From the NCBI RefSeq assembly GCF_001440395.1, contig NZ_LLXZ01000161.1, forward strand, positions 1-40,560: a stretch of DNA of 40,560 nucleotides, in the 5' to 3' direction. Position 1 is the stretch's first letter. Every line of letters starts with the position of its first letter. Below are positions 23,097-32,156 of this stretch, piece after piece. The notes below the pieces were generated by a model, which worked only from the letters and a program-made list of their open reading frames with translations, was not told the origin of the DNA and made no database searches. This stretch comes from Bradyrhizobium jicamae. Lineage in GTDB: Bacteria > Pseudomonadota > Alphaproteobacteria > Rhizobiales > Xanthobacteraceae. Both the position numbers and the translations under genes were made by a program.

Positions 23097-23767
23097 GCGA
23101 GATATATCCGCTCATAGAGCACGCGCAGAATTCCTGCTGTCGCGCCCCAGATGTAACGCTCGGCGAACGGCATGGCGTAGTAGGAGCGCTCCATGCCGCG
23201 GAATTCCTTGGAATGGACCTGATGGTTCTCGGGATTCATCAGGAACGCCAGCGGCACCTCGAAGGCATCGACCACTTCGCCTTCGTTGATCGTAAGCTTG
23301 AAGCCGGGCTTCACGCGCGCCACCGTCGGCAGGATGCGAAAGCCGAAGGCGGTGCCGTAAAGATCGAGATAGCCGATCGGCTCGATGAACTCGCGCTTGA
23401 GGCCGACTTCCTCTTCCGCCTCGCGCAAGGCAGCGTCGAGCGGCGATTCATCGGTCGCGTCGATCTTGCCGCCTGGAAAGGAAATCTGGCCGGCATGGCT
23501 CGACAGATGCGGCGAACGCTGCGTCAGCAACACGGTCGGCTCGCGGTGATCGACCACCGGGATCAAGACCGCCGCCGGGCGCACCGGCTGCTCTTGCGCC
23601 ACGATTTCAAGCATGCGGTCGTTGCCCGCGTCGCCGGTCCTCGGAACGATATTGGGATCGACCAGGCCGGGCGGGACGTCGAAGTTCAACCGGGTCTTGC
23701 TCCGTGCGAAGAACTCCGCCGAATTGATCGGCACAGCCTCCATCTTTTTCAGCATCGGCTCGTTCAA
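23093..23767 (-). CDS. Nudix hydrolase of the CoA pyrophosphatase type
   Basis: The protein has 224 residues. The CoA-Nudix signature LLTQRSPHLSSHAGQISFPG (residues ~80-99) runs directly into the Nudix box GGKIDATDESPLDAALREAE followed by EEVGL, with REAEEEVGL carrying the metal-binding Glu residues. Members (NudL, PCD1) cleave CoA and its derivatives to 3',5'-ADP and phosphopantetheine. The start is uncertain: TTG 23767 overlaps the DUF1285 stop by four bases like the other junctions of this chain and has GAGGG upstream, while ATG 23755 or ATG 23743 are alternatives. It overlaps the DUF6111 start by four bases at its end. Confidence 0.92.
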   Translation of the reverse strand: MNEPMLKKMEAVPINSAEFFARSKTRLNFDVPPGLVDPNIVPRTGDAGNDRMLEIVAQEQPVRPAAVLIPVVDHREPTVLLTQRSPHLSSHAGQISFPGGKIDATDESPLDAALREAEEEVGLKREFIEPIGYLDLYGTAFGFRILPTVARVKPGFKLTINEGEVVDAFEVPLAFLMNPENHQVHSKEFRGMERSYYAMPFAERYIWGATAGILRVLYERIYLA

Positions 23768-24375
23768 ACCGCGTCCCTCACCTGCTTCGCATCCGCCATC
23801 GCAAAGAACTCGCCGCCCGACTCGACGCCGAACATCGGCTGGCCATCGACCATCCGCTCTTCGCCCATGTCAACCAGATCGTAATAGAGCGCGCGCGTCA
23901 CCTTCGCCCACAGATCGGCACGGACATGCAGGTAAGGCGTCAGCCCGCCATCGGCGGCCATCTCGAACCGCAGGCGATGGTCGGAATCGCATGGCACCCA
24001 GTCGTCAACGTTGGTGCGAAAGCGCAGCAGCCGGCCATGATCGCCGACCTCCTTTTGCATCTCGACCGCCAGAAACGGCGCATCATCGACGCGGATGCCG
24101 ACCTTCTCGACGGGGGTCACGAGAAAGTGCTTGCCGTCCTCGCGCTTGAGGATGGTCGAGAACAGCCGCACCAACGCCGGCCGCCCGATGGGCGTCCCCA
24201 AATAGAACCACGTACCATCGCCGGCGATTCGCATGTCGAGATCGCCGCAGAACGGCGGATTCCACAGATGGACCGGAGGTAGCCCCTTCCCAGCCGGGGC
24301 GGCGTTGGCGGCTTCCCTCGCCGCGACAGTTAGTCCTTCGAGGCCCTGAGCGCCGGTTTGCCCTTGCTTCGCCAT
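23764..24375 (-). CDS. DUF1285 domain protein
   Basis: The protein has 203 residues from ATG 24375; a longer frame to 24423 is possible. It begins with a charged ~40-residue lead. The DUF1285 core then shows LPPVHLWNPPFCGDLDMRIA near residue 33, DGTWFYLGTPIGRPALVRLF and FSTILKREDGKHFLVTPVEK near residues 60-90, and LTPYLHVRADLWAKVTRALY near residue 150. Proteins with this domain fold as two beta-barrel-like halves and have no assigned activity. It is the first gene of the five-gene chain leading to TauE. Its 257-base upstream region (24376-24632) is shared with divergent moxR and contains the imperfect inverted repeat CCCCA/TGGGG at 24499-24522, but no clear promoter. Confidence 0.9.
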   Translation of the reverse strand: MAKQGQTGAQGLEGLTVAAREAANAAPAGKGLPPVHLWNPPFCGDLDMRIAGDGTWFYLGTPIGRPALVRLFSTILKREDGKHFLVTPVEKVGIRVDDAPFLAVEMQKEVGDHGRLLRFRTNVDDWVPCDSDHRLRFEMAADGGLTPYLHVRADLWAKVTRALYYDLVDMGEERMVDGQPMFGVESGGEFFAMADAKQVRDAV

Positions 24376-24632
24376 TGTTTGCCCTGAGTCTAGCGCTCGA
24401 TCTGGCACGATTGGTGCACGCATACCGAGATATGTGTTCCCGACGATTTGCGTCCGTACTAATGCGGATCAAGTCGCCATATCGTGATGCCGTTCATACC
24501 CCAAAGTATCGATAATGTGGGGATAGTTTAATTCAGCGAATGCATGGCCTTTGCACAGGTTTAGCATGGGTTCGTGGCATGACGACGCAACCAGCGGTGT
24601 CATGAGCGGTTAGAGGGTTGAAGGAGAAAGAC

Positions 24633-25634
24633 ATGGCGAGTGCAGACGGTGTCGAGAAACTCGAGGACGCGATCGTCCGGTCGGCGGAGCAGGTCGCCGG
24701 CCAGATTCGCACCGCGAAAGAGGCTATCTCCACCGTCATTTTCGGCCAGGACCGGGTGATTGAAAATACCCTGGTAACGATCCTGTCCGGCGGCCACGCC
24801 CTTCTGATCGGTGTTCCCGGCCTCGCCAAGACGAAGCTGGTCGAAACCCTGGGCATCACGCTCGGGCTGGACGCCAAGCGCATCCAGTTCACGCCGGACC
24901 TGATGCCGTCGGACATTCTCGGCGCCGAGGTGCTGGATGAGAGCCAATCCGGCAAGCGGTCGTTCCGCTTCATCTCCGGGCCGGTGTTCGCCCAACTGCT
25001 GATGGCCGACGAAATCAACCGCGCCAGCCCGCGTACGCAATCGGCGCTGCTGCAAGCCATGCAGGAACAGCACATCACCGTTGCAGGCGCACGGCATGAT
25101 CTTCCAAAACCGTTCCACGTGCTCGCCACGCAAAACCCGCTGGAGCAGGAAGGCACCTATCCGCTGCCCGAAGCGCAGCTCGACCGCTTCCTGATGGAAA
25201 TCGACGTCGACTATCCCGACCGAGACGCCGAGCGCCGCATCCTGTTCGAAACCACCGGCGCTGAAGAGACGCTCGCCAAGGCCGCGATGGACGCGGAAAT
25301 CCTGATCGCGGCGCAGCGCCTGGTGCGGCGCCTGCCGGTCGGCGACAGCGTGGTCGAGGCGATCCTGTCGCTGGTGCGCGCCGCGCGTCCCAATCCGGAA
25401 GACGGCAACGACAAGCTGATCGCCTGGGGACCGGGGCCGCGCGCCAGCCAGTCGCTGATGCTGGCGGTTCGCGCCCGTGCGCTGCTCGACGGCCGCCTCG
25501 CGCCCTCGATCGACGACGTGCTCGATCTCGCCGAGCCCATTCTCAAGCACCGCATGGCGCTGACGTTCTCGGCGCGCGCGGAAGGCCGCACCATTCCCGA
25601 TGTAATCAGACAGTTGAAGACGCGGATCGGTTGA
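24633..25634 (+). CDS. moxR: MoxR family AAA+ ATPase
   Basis: The protein has 333 residues from ATG 24633 with AAGGAG seven bases upstream; in-frame TTG 24618 is rejected. Walker A is GVPGLAKTKL near residue 66, Walker B LLMADEINRASPRTQSALLQ near residue 130, sensor 1 VLATQNP, and the C-terminal AAA lid follows. MoxR ATPases act as chaperones that activate or insert metal cofactors in partner proteins carrying VWA domains. The next gene encodes a DUF58/VWA-like partner. The junction is TGATG (one-base overlap), so they are translationally coupled. This MoxR is of the widespread APE2220/RavA-unlike short type, not methanol-dehydrogenase-linked. Confidence 0.95.
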   Translation: MASADGVEKLEDAIVRSAEQVAGQIRTAKEAISTVIFGQDRVIENTLVTILSGGHALLIGVPGLAKTKLVETLGITLGLDAKRIQFTPDLMPSDILGAEVLDESQSGKRSFRFISGPVFAQLLMADEINRASPRTQSALLQAMQEQHITVAGARHDLPKPFHVLATQNPLEQEGTYPLPEAQLDRFLMEIDVDYPDRDAERRILFETTGAEETLAKAAMDAEILIAAQRLVRRLPVGDSVVEAILSLVRAARPNPEDGNDKLIAWGPGPRASQSLMLAVRARALLDGRLAPSIDDVLDLAEPILKHRMALTFSARAEGRTIPDVIRQLKTRIG

Positions 25635-26578
25635 TGGCCGCAGAGACCAGTCACGAGACCAGGGAGCTTCTAGCGATACGACGTGCCGATGGCGAAAGCC
25701 GAACGCTCGCCGCTTCGCTCCCCCGTCTCGTGCTCGAAGCCCGTCGCATCGCTGCCAACGTCATCCATGGGCTGCATGGCAGGCGCCGCGCCGGCGCCGG
25801 CGAGAGTTTTTGGCAATACCGCCGCTTCGTCTCCGGCGAGCCGTCGCAGAACGTCGACTGGCGCCGCTCGGCGCGCGACGATCATCTTTATGTCCGCGAG
25901 CAGGAATGGGAGGCTGCACATACGGTGTGGGTGTGGCCCGACCGTTCGCCTTCGATGGCGTTCGCTTCCAAGGGCGCGCGCGACAGCAAGCTGGAGCGCG
26001 GCCTGATCGTGACATTTGCGCTGGCCGAACTTTTGGTCTCAGGCGGCGAGCGCGTCGGCATTCCCGGGCTGATGAACCCGACCGCGAGCCGCAACGTGAT
26101 CGACAAGATGGCGCAGGTGATGCTGCACGACGATACGGCACGCGCCAGCCTGCCGCCATCCTTCGTGCCGTCGGCGCTGGCCGAAATTGTCGTGCTGTCC
26201 GACTTCTGGTCGCCGATGAGCGAGATCAGGACGATGCTTGCAGGGCTGTCCTCCTCCGGCGCACATGGCACGCTGATCCAGGTCGTCGATCCCGCCGAGG
26301 AAACCTTTCCCTATGCCGGCCGGGTCGAATTCGTCGAGCCGGAAGGTTTTGGCGTCATCACCGCCGGCCGCGCCGAGAGCTGGGCCAGCGACTATGTCGC
26401 ACGCGTCGCGCTCCATCGCGACGAGATCCGCACCGAGACCAACCGGCTCGACTGGCTGTTCTCGACCCACACCACCAGCCGTTCCGCCGCCGAGCTCCTG
26501 CTGTTCCTGCATTCGGGCATGATGGCAGCCAAGGGCAACGTGCGGGGCTCAACCGTCAAGGCGGGGCGTAGCGCATGA
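25634..26578 (+). CDS. DUF58 domain protein (VWA-like)
   Basis: The protein has 314 residues. The DUF58 core is plain: FWQYRRFVSGEPSQNVDWRR followed by SARDDHLYVREQEWEAAHTV (about residues 58-97), then a MIDAS-like DRSPSM (D-x-S-x-S) around residue 104 on the strand VWVWPDRSPSM. VWA/DUF58 proteins are the usual partners of MoxR ATPases. It starts at ATG 25634, sharing one base with the moxR stop, and ends overlapping the next start by four bases (ATGA). It is the second gene of the four-gene operon 24633-31455. A membrane segment is not evident, so it is probably cytoplasmic and works with MoxR. Confidence 0.9.
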   Translation: MAAETSHETRELLAIRRADGESRTLAASLPRLVLEARRIAANVIHGLHGRRRAGAGESFWQYRRFVSGEPSQNVDWRRSARDDHLYVREQEWEAAHTVWVWPDRSPSMAFASKGARDSKLERGLIVTFALAELLVSGGERVGIPGLMNPTASRNVIDKMAQVMLHDDTARASLPPSFVPSALAEIVVLSDFWSPMSEIRTMLAGLSSSGAHGTLIQVVDPAEETFPYAGRVEFVEPEGFGVITAGRAESWASDYVARVALHRDEIRTETNRLDWLFSTHTTSRSAAELLLFLHSGMMAAKGNVRGSTVKAGRSA

Positions 26579-29388
26579 TCGCAGGGCTCCCCCTAACCTT
26601 TGCGCAACCGCTGCTGCTGCTGGGCCTGTTGAGCCTGCCGGTACTGTGGTGGCTGCTGCGCGTGATGCCGCCGCGGCCACGGCGGATCGAGTTTCCGCCG
26701 ACGCGGCTGTTGTTCGACATCAAGCCGAAGGAAGAGACGCCTTCGCGGACGCCATGGTGGCTGACCTTGCTGCGCCTCGCCGCGGCCGCGCTGGTCATCC
26801 TTGCCGCCGCTGGCCCGATCTGGAATCCGCAGACCGGGGTCGGCGGCAGCAACGCGCCACTGGTGATCCTGCTCGATGACGGCTGGAGCGCGGCGGCAAG
26901 CTGGGACACGCGGGTCAAGGCCGCTGACGAGCTGATCGCCAACGCCGACAACGATCGCCGCGGCGTGGCGCTGGTTCCGCTTTCCGAGCCCGCGCGCGAC
27001 ATCACACTGATGCCGGCCGGTACCGCGCGCGTCGCGCTGCGCCAGATTTCGCCAAAGCCCTATTCGGTCGACCGCGTCGACACACTCGCCTCGCTTGACC
27101 GTTTCCTGAAGGCCACGGGCGACGCCGAAATCGCGTGGCTGTCCGACGGCGTCGATACCGGGCGCGGCAGCGAGTTCGTCGAAAATCTCGCCAAGACGCT
27201 CGGCGATCGCAAGCTGACGGTGTTCGAGGGTGGCGCGGCGCCGGCGCAGGCGCTGGTTGCCGCTGAAAACGCCGCGGCGAAGATGACGGTGAAGGTGCTG
27301 CGCACCACGGGCGGCGTCGCAAGCGGCGTGGTTCGCGCGATCGACGCCAAGGGCTCGCCGATCGGCGAGGCACGCTATGCTTTCGGCATGCAGGATCGCG
27401 AGAGCGAAGCGGCGTTCGATCTGCCGGTTGAGCTGCGCAACGACATTTCGCGGCTGGAAATTTCGGGCGAGCGATCGGCCGGCGCGGTGCAACTGCTCGA
27501 CAAGCGTTGGCGGCGGCGTGCCGTCGGCGTCGTCACCGGCGCGACCAGCGATACCGCCCAGCCGCTATTGGCATCGACCTTCTATCTGACGCGCGCGCTG
27601 TCGCCGTTCGCCGACGTGCGGCTGGGCGACCGCGGCGCGGCGCAACAGGTGATCGCGCAATTCCTCGATCAGCGGCTGCCGATGATCGTGCTCGCCGATG
27701 TCGGCACGCTGTCGCCGGAAATCCGCGAGCGGCTGAACGCGTGGGTCGACCAGGGCGGCGTGCTGGTGCGTTTCGCAGGCCCCCGCCTGGCGCAGGCCGA
27801 TGACGATCTGGTGCCGGTGAAACTGCGCCGCGGCGGCCGTATCCTGGGCGGCAGCCTAACCTGGGAGAAACCGCAGCATCTGGCGTCCTTCGCCGCCGAT
27901 GGACCGTTCGCTGGCCTCGCCGTCCCGAAGGACATCACCGTGAACCGGCAGGTTCTGGCCGAGCCGGATGCCGTGCTCGCCACCAAGACCTGGGCGTCGC
28001 TGGAAGACGGCACGCCGCTGGTGACCGGCGAGCATCGCGGCAGGGGTATCGTCAGCCTGTTCCATGTCGGCGCCGACTCGCGCTGGTCGGACCTGCCGAT
28101 GTCCGGCAGCTTCGTCGAAATGCTGCGGCGGCTGGTCGACATGTCCGGCTATACATCGAAGCCCGGTGCGGGCGTGGCAAGCGAGGCGACCAATGTCGAG
28201 ACGGTGGCGCCGCTGCGCACCCTCGACGGTTTCGGCGCCTTCGGACCGCCGCCCTCGACAGCGAAACCGATGCCGGCGGATTATCGCGACCGCGCCACGG
28301 CAGAGCACCCGCCGGGCTTCTACGGCCCGGCCGACGGCCCGGTCGCCGTCAACACGCTGGCTTCGGCCGATCGCATCGCGCCGCTCGATACAGCTTCCTT
28401 GCGCGCGCAACGGGCCAGCTACACCAACGCCGAACCGCGCGATCTGCGCGGCATCCTGCTGTCGTCGTCGCTGGTGCTGTTCCTGATCGACGCGGTCGTG
28501 GTCGCGATGCTGGGCGCAGGCCTTGCCGCGCTGTGGCGGCGGCGCACGGCGGCTGCCACGGTTCTGCTGGCCGCGATCCTGGCCGCAGCCCCGATCGCGC
28601 CTTCGCCGACGCGCGCCCAGGGCAACGATGAATTCGCCATCAAGTCGGTGTCGCAGACGCGCCTTGCCTACGTCGTCACCGGAAATGCCGACGTCGATTC
28701 CATCGTCAAGGCCGGCATGGCCGGGCTGACGCTGTTCCTGGCGCAGCGCACCGCGCTGGAGGCCGGCGATCCCGTCGGCGTCGATCCCGCGCGCGATGAA
28801 CTGGCGTTCTTTCCGCTGATCTACTGGCCGGTGGTGCCGGGCGCGCCGAAGCCGCCGCAGGACGCCATCAACCGCATCGACGCCTACATGAAGCAGGGCG
28901 GCACGGTGCTGTTCGACACCCGTGATGCCGTCGAGGCGCCGCCCGGCGAAAACGGCGCGTCGCAGACGCCGGGCATGCGCACCTTGCGCGAGATTCTCTC
29001 CTCCCTCGACGTCCCCGAGCTCGAGCCGGTGCCGCGCGAGCACGTCTTGACCAAGACGTTTTACCTGCTGCGCGACTTCCCCGGCCGCTTCACCTCGGGC
29101 CAGACCTGGGTTGAGACCCTGCCGCGCGAGGATGACGACGATGCGGCCTCGCGCCCGGCGCGCGGTGGCGACGGCGTGTCGCCCATCATCATCACCTCGA
29201 ACGATCTCGCCGGCGCCTGGGCGCATCGCCCCGACGGGCAGGCCATGCTGCCGCTGACGCCGAACGAGCCGCGGCAGCGCGAATTCGCCTTCCGCTCCGG
29301 CGTCAACATCGTGATGTACACACTGACCGGCAACTACAAGGCCGATCAGGTCCATGCGCCCGCTCTGATCGAACGGTTGGGGCAATAG
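26575..29388 (+). CDS. BatA-like / DUF4159 domain membrane protein
   Basis: The 937-residue protein has an N-terminal BatA-type membrane pair: residues ~8-28 (AQPLLLLGLLSLPVLWWLLR) and ~62-84 (LTLLRLAAAALVILAAAGPI). A VWA-like strand with a short divergent metal site, VILLDDGWSAA, follows near residue 98, then a large periplasmic part with GATase-like sections. Further membrane helices lie near residues 625-650 (LLSSSLVLFLIDAVVVAMLG) and 660-680, and the C-terminal ~230 residues match DUF4159 (LAYVVTGNADVDSIVKAGMA, FFPLIYWPVVPG). It overlaps the DUF58 gene by four bases and is followed after three bases by 29392. It is presumed to be an inner-membrane component acting with the MoxR/DUF58 pair. 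Confidence 0.88.
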   Translation: MIAGLPLTFAQPLLLLGLLSLPVLWWLLRVMPPRPRRIEFPPTRLLFDIKPKEETPSRTPWWLTLLRLAAAALVILAAAGPIWNPQTGVGGSNAPLVILLDDGWSAAASWDTRVKAADELIANADNDRRGVALVPLSEPARDITLMPAGTARVALRQISPKPYSVDRVDTLASLDRFLKATGDAEIAWLSDGVDTGRGSEFVENLAKTLGDRKLTVFEGGAAPAQALVAAENAAAKMTVKVLRTTGGVASGVVRAIDAKGSPIGEARYAFGMQDRESEAAFDLPVELRNDISRLEISGERSAGAVQLLDKRWRRRAVGVVTGATSDTAQPLLASTFYLTRALSPFADVRLGDRGAAQQVIAQFLDQRLPMIVLADVGTLSPEIRERLNAWVDQGGVLVRFAGPRLAQADDDLVPVKLRRGGRILGGSLTWEKPQHLASFAADGPFAGLAVPKDITVNRQVLAEPDAVLATKTWASLEDGTPLVTGEHRGRGIVSLFHVGADSRWSDLPMSGSFVEMLRRLVDMSGYTSKPGAGVASEATNVETVAPLRTLDGFGAFGPPPSTAKPMPADYRDRATAEHPPGFYGPADGPVAVNTLASADRIAPLDTASLRAQRASYTNAEPRDLRGILLSSSLVLFLIDAVVVAMLGAGLAALWRRRTAAATVLLAAILAAAPIAPSPTRAQGNDEFAIKSVSQTRLAYVVTGNADVDSIVKAGMAGLTLFLAQRTALEAGDPVGVDPARDELAFFPLIYWPVVPGAPKPPQDAINRIDAYMKQGGTVLFDTRDAVEAPPGENGASQTPGMRTLREILSSLDVPELEPVPREHVLTKTFYLLRDFPGRFTSGQTWVETLPREDDDDAASRPARGGDGVSPIIITSNDLAGAWAHRPDGQAMLPLTPNEPRQREFAFRSGVNIVMYTLTGNYKADQVHAPALIERLGQ

Positions 29389-29391
29389 GGC

Positions 29392-31455
29392 ATGAATTAC
29401 GGCATCGCGTTCACCCCTCTCGTTCCGACCATCGTGCTCTGGGTCGCGCTGGCCGCGATCGTCGCGATCGCGGCGCTGTTGCTGCTCGGCCGCGCGCGCG
29501 GCGCCGCGGTGCGCGTGGCGGCACTGGCGCTGATCCTGCTCGCGCTCGCCAATCCCTCCTTCACGCGCGAGGAACGCGAGCCGCTGTCATCGGTGGCCGC
29601 CGTCGTGGTCGACAAGAGCCCGAGCCAGAACTTTGGCACCCGCAACCAGGAGACCGCGAAGGCGCAGGAAGCCCTCGTCGACACGCTCAAGAAGATCAAG
29701 GGCCTCGAAGTACGCGTCGTCGACGCCGGACAGGCCGACGGCGAGACCGACGGCACCAAATTGTTCGGCGCGCTCTCCTCGGCGCTGTCGGACGTTCCGG
29801 TCGACCGCGTCGCCGGCGCGTTCCTGATCACCGATGGCCGCGTGCATGACATTCCCGCCAACGCCGCCGCGCTCGGCTTCCAGGCGCCGGTGCATGCGCT
29901 CGTCACCGGGCGCAAGGACGAGCGCGATCGCCGCATCGCGATCTCGGCCGCGCCGCGCTTCGGCATCGTCGGACAGCCCCAGACCATCACCTACCGGCTC
30001 GACGACCAGGGGGTCACCGGCCAGCGCGCGAAGATCGTGGTGCGCCGCGATGGCGAGGTGATCAACGAGCGCAATCTCGTCAGCGGCCAGACCGCCAATG
30101 TCGAAGTCGACATCAAGCATGCCGGGGCGAACATCGTCGAGATCGAAGCGTCGCCGCTCGATAACGAATTGACGCTGGTCAATAACCGCGCCGTGGTCGC
30201 GATCGAAGGCGTGCGCGACAAGCTCCGCGTGCTGCTGGTATCCGGCGAGCCGCATTCCGGCGAACGGACCTGGCGCAATCTCCTGAAGTCGGATGCCAGC
30301 ATCGATCTCGTGCATTTCACGATCCTGCGCCCGCCGGAGAAACAGGACGGCACGCCGATCAACGAATTGTCGCTGATCGCGTTTCCGACCCGCGAACTGT
30401 TCCAGCAGAAGATCAACGAATTCCAGCTGATCATCTTCGACCGTTACGCCCGCCAGGGCGTGCTGCCGATCGCCTATTTCGACAATATCGCGCGCTATGT
30501 CCGCTCCGGCGGCGCGGTACTGGTGTCGGCCGGCCCCGATTACGCTTCCACGACCAGCATCTGGCGTACACCGCTGGACACGGTGCTGCCGGCCGAGCCG
30601 GTCGGCGTCACCGAAAAACCGTTCTACGCCCACTTGAGCGACGCCGGTAAGCGCCATCCGGTAACGCGCGGCCTCGAAGGCTCCGCCAGTGAACCGCCGC
30701 GCTGGAGCCGCTTTTTCCGTACCGTCGATACGCGCAACGCGATCGGCGCGCCCGTGATGACTGGCGCCGACGGCAAGCCACTGCTGCTGCTGTCGCGCTT
30801 CGGCGAAGGCCGCGTCGCGCTGCTGCTGTCGGATCACATCTGGCTGTGGGCGCGTGGTTTTGAAGGCGGCGGACCGCATCTGGATCTGTTGCGGCGGACC
30901 TCGCACTGGCTGATGAAGCAGCCGGATCTGGACGAGGAAGCGCTGCGGCTGCAGATCCAGGGCAAGGACCTCGTGGTGCTGCGCCAGACCATGGCCGACA
31001 ACGTGCCGCCGGTGACGGTGACTTCGCCGAGCGGCGCCACGAAGGAACTCACGCTGACGGCCAGCGAGCCCGGCACCTGGCGCTCCACCCTTCCCGCCAA
31101 CGAGCTCGGCCTGTGGCAGGCAACCGACGGCGCGCTGAAAGCGCTGATCAATGTCGGGCCGACCAACCCGAAGGAATTTTCGGAAGTCACCTCGACCACC
31201 GAGATGCTCAAGCCGCTGACGCAGGCGACCGGCGGCGATGCGCGCCGCGTGGCCGACGGCGGGAACGTCGATCTCCCCCGCGTCGTGCCGGTCCGCGCCT
31301 CCAGCATCTTCCACGGCGACGGCTGGATGGGCGTCAAGATGCGCGACGCCAGCGTCGTCAAAGGCGTCGGCGTGCTGCCGATGTTCGCTGGCCTGGTCGG
31401 GCTATTGCTGCTGCTCGGTGCGTTCGCGGCGACCTGGATCCGCGAGGGGCGGTAA
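29392..31455 (+). CDS. Membrane protein with VWA-like and glutamine-amidotransferase-like regions
   Basis: The 687-residue protein has two N-terminal membrane helices (residues ~10-33 and ~39-56), then a VWA-like strand VAAVVVDKSPSQNF with a D-x-S-x-S MIDAS motif near residue 68. A GATase1-like middle follows (VLLVSGEPHSGERTWRNLL near residue 278; LLLSDHIWLWARGFEGGGPH near residue 475). A C-terminal membrane anchor lies at residues ~660-682 (MFAGLVGLLLLLGAFAATWI). No amidotransferase catalytic Cys is evident in the middle region, so it is probably a non-catalytic fold. It closes the moxR operon, three bases after the preceding gene. No function is established; an envelope or periplasmic assembly role is inferred from the neighbours. 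Confidence 0.85.
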   Translation: MNYGIAFTPLVPTIVLWVALAAIVAIAALLLLGRARGAAVRVAALALILLALANPSFTREEREPLSSVAAVVVDKSPSQNFGTRNQETAKAQEALVDTLKKIKGLEVRVVDAGQADGETDGTKLFGALSSALSDVPVDRVAGAFLITDGRVHDIPANAAALGFQAPVHALVTGRKDERDRRIAISAAPRFGIVGQPQTITYRLDDQGVTGQRAKIVVRRDGEVINERNLVSGQTANVEVDIKHAGANIVEIEASPLDNELTLVNNRAVVAIEGVRDKLRVLLVSGEPHSGERTWRNLLKSDASIDLVHFTILRPPEKQDGTPINELSLIAFPTRELFQQKINEFQLIIFDRYARQGVLPIAYFDNIARYVRSGGAVLVSAGPDYASTTSIWRTPLDTVLPAEPVGVTEKPFYAHLSDAGKRHPVTRGLEGSASEPPRWSRFFRTVDTRNAIGAPVMTGADGKPLLLLSRFGEGRVALLLSDHIWLWARGFEGGGPHLDLLRRTSHWLMKQPDLDEEALRLQIQGKDLVVLRQTMADNVPPVTVTSPSGATKELTLTASEPGTWRSTLPANELGLWQATDGALKALINVGPTNPKEFSEVTSTTEMLKPLTQATGGDARRVADGGNVDLPRVVPVRASSIFHGDGWMGVKMRDASVVKGVGVLPMFAGLVGLLLLLGAFAATWIREGR

Positions 31456-31531
31456 GCGCCCATCGCGGGCTGCATCGTTGCATCAATCACACAATGGTCG
31501 TCGTTTCGCGGAGGCCCGCCCGCACCTGCGG

Positions 31532-31560
31532 TTGACATCGCCTGATCCTTCCGATGTTAT
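31532..31560 (+). promoter_or_regulatory. Promoter of the zinc-uptake unit
   Basis: TTGACA (31532-31537), a 17-base spacer and TGTTAT (31555-31560, four of six). A better -10 sequence, TATAAT at 31558-31563, has a spacer of 20. Both -10 choices lie inside the palindrome 31554-31570, so a bound repressor would block RNA polymerase. Confidence 0.6.
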
Positions 31561-31570
31561 AATATAACAT
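31554..31570. promoter_or_regulatory. zur box: Zur-type operator
   Basis: ATGTTATAATATAACAT is a perfect odd palindrome of 17 bp and equals the core of the published proteobacterial Zur consensus (GAAATGTTATANTATAACATTTC). It overlaps the -10 region and lies 55 bases before the DUF2946-like gene. The genes behind it resemble zinc-uptake components, which fits Zur repression in zinc-replete cells. Confidence 0.75.
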
Positions 31571-31624
31571 TGGGCGGCCGAGACACCTTGGGGAAGGCTT
31601 GGCCGCTCGGGGAAGGCGCACGTC

Positions 31625-32050
31625 TTGAACTGGTTCCGGAAACACCTCAAGCACGGCTCGCGGCTGGCGCTGTTTGCGCTCGCGATCCAGTTTGCGCTGT
31701 CGTTCGGGCATTTTCACGGGACGGCCGCCGCGCAGGCGGCACCGGCCGTTCAGAGCGGGCTGGCCGACGCCGATCTTGCGATCGCCGCGACCCTCGCTGC
31801 ACAACATGCGCAACATTCCGAATCTACGCAGCCGCAACAGCCTGCGGGCCATGATGACGACCAGCACACGGCCAATGTCTGCGCGGTCTGCGCCGTCCTT
31901 TCGCTGGCCAATAATTTCCTGTTCGCCTCGTCGCCGCTGCTGAAACTGCCCGACGCGGTCGAGCTGCTGCACCTGACCACCGGCGCCGAGTTCGCGCATC
32001 TCGGCGCGCTTCATCCCGCGTTCCGGTCCCGCGCGCCTCCCGCCTCCTGA
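31625..32050 (+). CDS. DUF2946-like small exported His-rich protein
   Basis: The 141-residue protein begins at TTG 31625, with GGAAGG upstream; no ATG precedes a full signal sequence. Residues ~10-37 form a signal or membrane segment (SRLALFALAIQFALSFGHFH). The mature part contains potential metal ligands: HFH, HAQHSES, HDDDQH and CAVC (ANVCAVCAVLSLAN), in the arrangement typical of DUF2946 proteins, which often precede TonB-dependent receptors for metals. The next gene starts 106 bases later on the same strand. With the Zur-type palindrome upstream, a periplasmic zinc-handling role is inferred. The family match is moderate because the domain is short and divergent. Confidence 0.75.
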   Translation: MNWFRKHLKHGSRLALFALAIQFALSFGHFHGTAAAQAAPAVQSGLADADLAIAATLAAQHAQHSESTQPQQPAGHDDDQHTANVCAVCAVLSLANNFLFASSPLLKLPDAVELLHLTTGAEFAHLGALHPAFRSRAPPAS

Positions 32051-32156
32051 CTTCGATTGATTGACGCTCCCGAAGGGACTGCCGCACGCGCGGTCGGTTC
32101 GCCTTTGGGAAATCGGAATCGATCCGTCGCACATCGACGGGATCAGGATCGGGACA

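Noticed and set aside
24499..24522. Inverted repeat CCCCA...TGGGG between divergent DUF1285 and moxR genes
   Set aside because: Only five perfect base pairs over a 14-base centre. It is suggestive of an operator but too short to report as one without comparison to relatives.
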